The notes beneath the pieces are model-generated. The model saw only the letters and a program-made list of their open reading frames with translations, had not been told where the DNA came from and ran no database searches. Of a stretch of 9,718 nt of DNA, positions 5,772-9,718 are shown in pieces (position 1 is the first letter of the stretch; each line of letters starts with the position of its first letter). The stretch is from an uncultured Prevotella sp. (GTDB taxonomy: Bacteria; Bacteroidota; Bacteroidia; Bacteroidales; Bacteroidaceae), in assembly GCA_900762125.1 (NCBI GenBank), contig CAAFFL010000090.1:1-9718 (forward strand). Direction: 5' to 3'. Made by a program: the position numbers and the translations under genes.

Positions 5772-7664
5772 ATGGCAAACAACAGCATACAAGCCCTGAT
5801 GCAGCAACGGATGTTACTCCAGATAGAGTACCAGACGGAGAAGGACGCGTTTCGCAAGCAGACCGAGACCATGGGCCTCGGTCGGAAGGTGAAGCGCGGC
5901 GATGCCTGGTACCCGTTGCGCATCGGCTCGACGTTCTACAACTCGCTCAACCAGATGGCGATGGAGGTGTTCCGCACCGCGGATACCGACATCGAGCACA
6001 ACTTCGAGTTCGGCAAGCCACTCGTCTTCTTCACCGTGAAGAAGGATGCCAAGGGCAAGGAAAGCCTCCACTACTTCAACTTCACCGCCACCGTCTCTTA
6101 CGTCGACGGCGACCGGATGGTGGTGACGCTGCCCGAGGGCCATGCGCTCGACGTGCAGAGCAGCGACGCACCCGTCGGCTGCCAGCTGTTCTTCGACGAG
6201 ACGAGCTACCGCACGATGTTCGATGCCCTCGACCGTGTCATCAAGGCCAAGGGCGGACGACTAGCATATCTGCGCGACCTCTTCTATACCAAGCAGCCGG
6301 CGCAGCGGTTCTCCTTTGCGCCGATGCGCTTTCCATGGCTCAACGAGACGCAGGAGCGGGCCGTCAACGAAGTGCTCTGGGCGAAGGATGTGGAGGTCGT
6401 CCACGGTCCTCCTGGCACAGGCAAGACGACGACACTCGTCGAGGCCATCAACGAGACGCTGATGCGCGAGAGCCAGGTGCTGGTCTGCGCGCAGAGCAAC
6501 ATGGCCGTCGACTGGATCTCAGAGAAGCTCGTCGACCGCGGCATCAACGTGCTGCGCATCGGCAACCCCACACGCGTCAACGACAAGATGCTCTCGTTCA
6601 CCTACGAGCGGCGCTTCGAGGCGCACCCCGACTATCCGCAACTGTGGGCCATCCGCAAGGCCATCCGTGAGTTGCGCAAGAAACGGAAAGGTCGCGACGA
6701 GGGCTACCACCAGAAACTAGAACGGCTGAAGAGTCGCGCCACGGAGATTGAGATCCGCATCAACGCGGAGCTCTTCGGCGAGGCGCGCGTCATCGCCTCC
6801 ACGCTCGTGGGCTCCGCCAACCGCCTGCTCGAAGGGCAGAAGTTCGGCACGCTGTTCATCGACGAGGCGGCACAGGCGCTGGAGGCGGCGTGCTGGATAC
6901 CCATCCGCCGCGTCTCGCGCGTCATCCTCGCCGGCGACCACTGTCAGCTGCCGCCAACCATCAAAAGCATCGCCGCGATGAAGGGCGGACTGGACAAGAC
7001 GCTCATGGAGCGCATTGTGGAGAACAAGCCGGAGTGCGTGACGCTGCTGCAAGTGCAGTATCGCATGAACGACCAGATCATGCGCTTCTCCTCCGAATAC
7101 TTCTACGGTGGCAAGGTGCGCACGGCACCACAGATCCTCCACCGCGGCATCCTCGACTACGACATTCCCATCGAGTGGCGCAACGCCGAGCCTAGTCAGT
7201 GCGACGGCGTCCAAGCCGGAGAAGAATTCATCGGGGAGAGCTACGGCCGCATCAACAAGGCTGAGGCGGAGCAGGCGCTTGAGGTGCTGGAGCAGTACTT
7301 CACGAAGATTGGCAAGCAGCGCATCCTCGACGAGCAGATCGATGTAGGCCTCATCTCGCCCTACCGCGCACAGGTGCAGTATCTGCGGCGGCTGATCAGC
7401 AAGCGGGAGTTCTTCAAGCCCTTCCGCCGACTCATCACGGTGAACACCGTCGACGGCTTCCAAGGTCAGGAGCGCGACATCATCGTCATCTCGATGGTGC
7501 GGTCGAACGACGCGGGACAGATTGGCTTCCTCCGCGACCTGCGCCGCATGAACGTCGCCATCACCCGAGCCCGCATGAAGCTCATCATCATCGGTGATGC
7601 CGCGACACTCACGAAGCACCCGTTCTATAAGAAACTGTACAACTATATCAATAGCCTCAAATGA
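5772..7664 (+). CDS. UPF1-like superfamily 1 DNA/RNA helicase
   Basis: A 630-residue cytoplasmic ATP-dependent helicase of the SF1 UPF1/IGHMBP2-like group is predicted. All motifs are intact in order: Q motif LNETQERAV (Gln194), Walker A GPPGTGKT (212-219), motif Ia VLVCAQSNMAVDW, Walker B FIDEAAQA (DEAA 364-367), motif III GDHCQLPP (388-395), motif IV QYRM (429-432), motif V VDGFQGQE (560-567), motif VI RMNVAITRAR (592-601). The first 190 residues are a family-specific N-terminal domain, with a helical insertion of lysine/arginine-rich character at about 295-330 after motif Ia. Related group members unwind nucleic acid 5' to 3'; substrate here is unknown. The start at 5772 is dictated by the promoter just upstream; ATGs at 5799 and 5811 remain possible if the mRNA is leaderless. 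Its TGA overlaps the next ATG by four bases, indicating translational coupling. Confidence 0.93.
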   Translation: MANNSIQALMQQRMLLQIEYQTEKDAFRKQTETMGLGRKVKRGDAWYPLRIGSTFYNSLNQMAMEVFRTADTDIEHNFEFGKPLVFFTVKKDAKGKESLHYFNFTATVSYVDGDRMVVTLPEGHALDVQSSDAPVGCQLFFDETSYRTMFDALDRVIKAKGGRLAYLRDLFYTKQPAQRFSFAPMRFPWLNETQERAVNEVLWAKDVEVVHGPPGTGKTTTLVEAINETLMRESQVLVCAQSNMAVDWISEKLVDRGINVLRIGNPTRVNDKMLSFTYERRFEAHPDYPQLWAIRKAIRELRKKRKGRDEGYHQKLERLKSRATEIEIRINAELFGEARVIASTLVGSANRLLEGQKFGTLFIDEAAQALEAACWIPIRRVSRVILAGDHCQLPPTIKSIAAMKGGLDKTLMERIVENKPECVTLLQVQYRMNDQIMRFSSEYFYGGKVRTAPQILHRGILDYDIPIEWRNAEPSQCDGVQAGEEFIGESYGRINKAEAEQALEVLEQYFTKIGKQRILDEQIDVGLISPYRAQVQYLRRLISKREFFKPFRRLITVNTVDGFQGQERDIIVISMVRSNDAGQIGFLRDLRRMNVAITRARMKLIIIGDAATLTKHPFYKKLYNYINSLK

Positions 7665-8059
7665 TACAACGCGACTATTTCATCCGCCTCATCCAGGAGT
7701 TTATGGCAGCCGTCACCCGCTTTCTGGAGAAGAAGGAAGGCGAAGACAAGAAAGACCTGGAGATGAAGGATCTCTACCGGCAGTATGTCGGCAGCTACGA
7801 CGTCATCCGCAACCTGTCATTCGAGGAGTTGCTCACCTATGCCCAGGAGCAGTGGGAGGAGAAACAGCGCATCCAGCGGCTGGAGATGGTGGCAGAGCTC
7901 TACTATGCCGAAGCGTGCTATAAGGCCGAGCCTCTCCATGCTATCCTCCTCAACAAGGCCTGGAAGGTATTCGACTATGTCAACACCCATGGCGCCGACT
8001 ACTCCATCGACCGGATGCAGAAGATGCAGCGGATACATACGGAGCTGGATAAACGATAA
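7661..8059 (+). CDS. Small helical protein of unknown function, coupled to the helicase
   Basis: The 132-residue product is not one I can name with confidence. It is charged and almost certainly all-helical, with no signal peptide or membrane segment. It opens MIQRDYFIRLIQEFMAAVTRFLEKKEG, followed by a lysine/aspartate linker, a segment with LSFEELLTYAQEQWEEKQRIQRLEMVAELYYAEACYK, and a C-terminal helical pair ending in HTELDKR. The tyrosine-rich middle has a TPR-like or helical-hairpin look, but a true repeat is not evident. The ATG overlaps the helicase stop (ATGA), so both proteins are probably made from one mRNA and may act together. Codon use is like its neighbours. I would annotate it as a conserved-type hypothetical protein and possible helicase partner; the partnership rests only on the overlap. 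Confidence 0.85.
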   Translation: MIQRDYFIRLIQEFMAAVTRFLEKKEGEDKKDLEMKDLYRQYVGSYDVIRNLSFEELLTYAQEQWEEKQRIQRLEMVAELYYAEACYKAEPLHAILLNKAWKVFDYVNTHGADYSIDRMQKMQRIHTELDKR

Positions 8060-8094
8060 GAGATTAGAGATTAAAGATTAGAGATAAGGGATAA
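8053..8094 (+). repeat. Heptamer tandem repeat filling the gap before the MATE gene
   Basis: After the stop at 8059 come five direct 7-base units: GAGATTA, GAGATTA, AAGATTA, GAGATAA, GGGATAA (8060-8094). A diverged sixth unit, ACGATAA (8053-8059), contains the stop codon itself. Only CAAAG separates the last unit from the MATE start codon. The repeat thus makes up 35 of the 40 intergenic bases and sets the distance between the two genes. Its A-rich, unpaired character suits Bacteroidetes translation starts, so copy number might affect MATE translation (inference). Confidence 0.85.
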
Positions 8095-8099
8095 CAAAG

Positions 8100-9449
8100 A
8101 TGGCACAGATTCATGATATGACGGTGGGGAATTCGACCCACGACATCGTACACTTCGCCTGGCCGCTCATCCTGGGGTACATCCTGCAGCAGATGTACCT
8201 CATCATCGACGCAGCTATCGTCGGGCGGTGGATCGGTGTCGACGCGCTGGCCGCCGTGGGCGCCTCGTCGAGCATCATATTCCTCATCATGGGCTTCTGC
8301 AACGGCTCGTGTAGCGGCTTCGCCATACCGATTGCGCAGGCGTTTGGCGCAAAGGACTATCGGAAGATGCGCACCTACGTGAGCAACGCCATCCGCATCG
8401 CCATCGTCTTTGCCGTGGTCATCACGTTGCTCAGCTGCATGCTCTGCTCACGCATCCTGGGACTGGTGAATACCCCGCAGGACATCTTCCACGACGCGTG
8501 GGTGTTCCTCTTCCTGCAGTTTCTGGCCATACCGTTCACCATCGGCTATAACCTCTTGGCAGGGTTCATCCGGGCGCTGGGCAACTCACGGCAGCCGTTC
8601 TATTTCCTCATCTTTTCGTCGCTGTTCAACATCGTGCTCGACGTGCTGTTCATCCTCATTCTTGGGATGGGCGTGCTGGGCGTCGGCATCGCCACGCTCC
8701 TGGCACAGGGGTTCTCCACCGTGCTCTGTGCCTGGTACATCCTCCGCCGGATGACCATGCTCATCCCGCAGGGCGACGAGCGGCGCTACGACAACAAGCG
8801 CATCTCCATCCTCCTGAACAATGGCGTGCCCATGGGGCTGCAGTTCTCCATCACCGCCATCGGCGTCATCATGCTCCAGAGTGCGAACAATACCCTGGGC
8901 ACCATCTATGTCGCCTCGTTCACGGCCGCCATGCGCATCAAGTACCTCTTCACCTGTGTCTTCGAAAATATCGGTGTGGCGATGGCCACCTATTGCGGGC
9001 AGAACCTCGGTGCCCGGCAGATGGACCGCATCCGCCAGGGCATCTTCTCCGCCATCAAGATCATGTTGGTCTATTTTGTGCTGACGGTAGTCGTCATCTA
9101 TCCTTTTGCCGACGACATGATGCGGCTCTTTGTCAATGCGGGTGAGGAAGAGGTGGTCAACAATGCCGCGATGCTCATGCGCATCGCCAACTATTTCTAC
9201 CCCGCCCTCGGTCTGCTCACCATCTTCCGTTACAGCATCCAGGGTCTGGGCTACAGCAACCTCTCGATGCTCTCCGGCGTCATGGAGATGATTGCGCGCT
9301 GCGGCGTGAGCCTCTGGGTGGTGCCGATGTTCGCCTTCCTTGGTGTCTGCTATGGCGATCCCGTGGCCTGGATCTTCGCCGACCTGTTCCTCATCCCCGC
9401 CTTCATCCTGCTCTACCGCCACCTCTGCCGGCATCTGCAAGCCTCATAG
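8100..9449 (+). CDS. MATE family multidrug/sodium-type efflux transporter
   Basis: A 449-residue inner-membrane antiporter of the MATE (NorM/DinF/MepA-type) family is predicted; such proteins export cationic drugs or metabolites in exchange for Na+ or H+. The N terminus carries the family pattern MTVGNSTHDIVHFAWPLILGYILQQMYLIIDAAIVGRWIGVDALAAVGASSS (key residues P, QQ, D, VGR, G.DALAAVG). About 12 hydrophobic segments are spread over two similar halves, and the second half restarts near residue 235 (LLNNGVPMGLQFSITAIGVIMLQSANN). Length is typical. The ATG at 8100 lies directly after the heptamer spacer; M7 is an alternative. No separate promoter is seen, so it may be transcribed with the helicase pair, 40 bases upstream, although a functional link is not obvious. 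Substrate cannot be predicted. Its stop codon lies within a 12-bp palindrome (9447-9458). Confidence 0.95.
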   Translation: MAQIHDMTVGNSTHDIVHFAWPLILGYILQQMYLIIDAAIVGRWIGVDALAAVGASSSIIFLIMGFCNGSCSGFAIPIAQAFGAKDYRKMRTYVSNAIRIAIVFAVVITLLSCMLCSRILGLVNTPQDIFHDAWVFLFLQFLAIPFTIGYNLLAGFIRALGNSRQPFYFLIFSSLFNIVLDVLFILILGMGVLGVGIATLLAQGFSTVLCAWYILRRMTMLIPQGDERRYDNKRISILLNNGVPMGLQFSITAIGVIMLQSANNTLGTIYVASFTAAMRIKYLFTCVFENIGVAMATYCGQNLGARQMDRIRQGIFSAIKIMLVYFVLTVVVIYPFADDMMRLFVNAGEEEVVNNAAMLMRIANYFYPALGLLTIFRYSIQGLGYSNLSMLSGVMEMIARCGVSLWVVPMFAFLGVCYGDPVAWIFADLFLIPAFILLYRHLCRHLQAS

Positions 9450-9498
9450 CCTAGGCTACTCCGCACAATTCCCGTTTGTTGCTGCCGGTACGCCCCGT

Positions 9499-9540
9499 CC
9501 GTACTCGAGTACAAGCCATCCGTACCCGAGTACAAGCTAT
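9499..9540. repeat. Two tandem 21-bp units with palindromic cores, possible terminator hairpin
   Basis: Units 9499-9519 and 9520-9540 differ at only two positions. The first contains the perfect 12-bp palindrome GTACTCGAGTAC (9501-9512); the second has GTACCCGAGTAC (9522-9533). As RNA the two cores can pair with each other in 11 of 12 positions over a 9-base loop, giving a long hairpin 50 bases after the MATE stop. The nearest T-run (ATTTTG) comes several bases after the stem, so termination is possible but not typical. It also lies just upstream of the next promoter and could be a binding site. Confidence 0.8.
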
Positions 9541-9588
9541 TTTGCATTATTTACACATCCATCCCATTACTTTTTAACAGGATTTCCG

Positions 9589-9596
9589 TACTTTTG
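9589..9596 (+). promoter_or_regulatory. Bacteroidetes -7 promoter box for the C69 dipeptidase gene
   Basis: TACTTTTG is an exact match to TAnnTTTG and sits in the context CCGTAC-TTTTGC, nearly the same as the helicase promoter. No TTTG is found 19-21 bases upstream; only T-rich sequence (9567-9575) is near, so the -33 box is weak or absent. A start near 9600 would give an untranslated leader of about 30 bases before the ATG at 9630. Confidence 0.65.
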
Positions 9597-9629
9597 CTTT
9601 CAACAATTCCAAACTAAAGCAAAACGACT

Positions 9630-9718
9630 ATGGAAAAAGATGAAGTGATGGGCAAGCTCCCATCAGAGTGTACCACCATCGTGGTGGGTAGCGAGCAGAC
9701 CACTGACGGCTCGCACAT
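9630..9718 (+). CDS. Probable family C69 dipeptidase, N-terminal fragment
   Basis: The frame opens at ATG 9630 and runs off the window after 29 complete codons, reading MEKDEVMGKLPSE then CTTIVVGSEQTTDGSH. The block C-T-T-I-V-V-G followed about eight residues later by DGS matches the start of mature family C69 dipeptidases (PepD type). These are N-terminal nucleophile hydrolases whose active-site Cys becomes the first residue after propeptide removal. On that reading Cys14 is the nucleophile and residues 1-13 the propeptide. No signal peptide is seen, suggesting a cytoplasmic enzyme. The start is supported by the upstream -7 box, the A-rich stretch before ATG, and the position of the Cys. Only the N terminus is available, so the family call is likely rather than certain. 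Confidence 0.65.
   Translation, partial: MEKDEVMGKLPSECTTIVVGSEQTTDGSH

Noticed and set aside
6717..7619. 300-codon antisense frame within the helicase
   Set aside because: It mirrors helicase codons; all helicase motifs are on the + strand and no independent start signals are seen.
8586..9440. 284-codon antisense frame within the MATE gene
   Set aside because: The product is rich in H, E, D and G, which is the reverse-strand image of hydrophobic membrane codons.
9447..9458. 12-bp perfect palindrome TAGCCTAGGCTA at the MATE stop codon
   Set aside because: It is real but isolated, without a loop or T-run, and a single palindrome of this size is weak evidence of function.

Overview
The window looks like a chromosome fragment from a Bacteroidales bacterium, most likely a Prevotella-type species. 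The evidence is the gene order rplM-rpsI-rpsB-tsf, A-rich stretches instead of Shine-Dalgarno sequences before the start codons, two matches to the Bacteroidetes sigma-factor -7 box (TAnnTTTG), and GC-rich genes separated by AT-rich, repeat-laden gaps. All genes lie on the + strand. The genus is inferred; no rRNA or other species marker is present.

Layout. Bases 1-206 are a strongly self-complementary leader before rplM (L13). rplM and rpsI (S9) follow 12 bases apart. A 269-base gap then holds a 34-bp perfect inverted repeat built from the heptamer ACTTTGA, with a separately structured 110-base interior. rpsB (S2) and tsf (EF-Ts) come next and end at a textbook intrinsic terminator (3334-3370). 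Only 18 bases after it starts a secreted subtilisin-like (S8) peptidase with a possible sorting tail. The following gap carries four tandem 22-bp palindromic units, a 12-bp perfect inverted repeat and a near-consensus promoter. That promoter drives a UPF1-like SF1 helicase, translationally coupled (ATGA overlap) to a small helical protein of unknown function. After a spacer made almost wholly of heptamers comes a MATE-family exporter. A last gap has two 21-bp palindromic repeats and another promoter, then the first 29 codons of what looks like a family C69 dipeptidase running off the window.

How it fits together. The first block makes parts of the translation machinery. The helicase, the small protein and possibly the MATE exporter form a second transcription unit. 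The peptidase and the dipeptidase look like stand-alone genes. The genes are ordinary. The unusual material is between them: every large gap contains a different self-complementary or tandem repeat, and a 7-nt period recurs in four places. I see no phage, CRISPR, toxin-antitoxin, transposase, tRNA or rRNA gene. Two long open frames begin too far upstream; the starts given here for the S8 peptidase (3389) and the helicase (5772) are corrected from the terminator, signal peptide and promoter positions.
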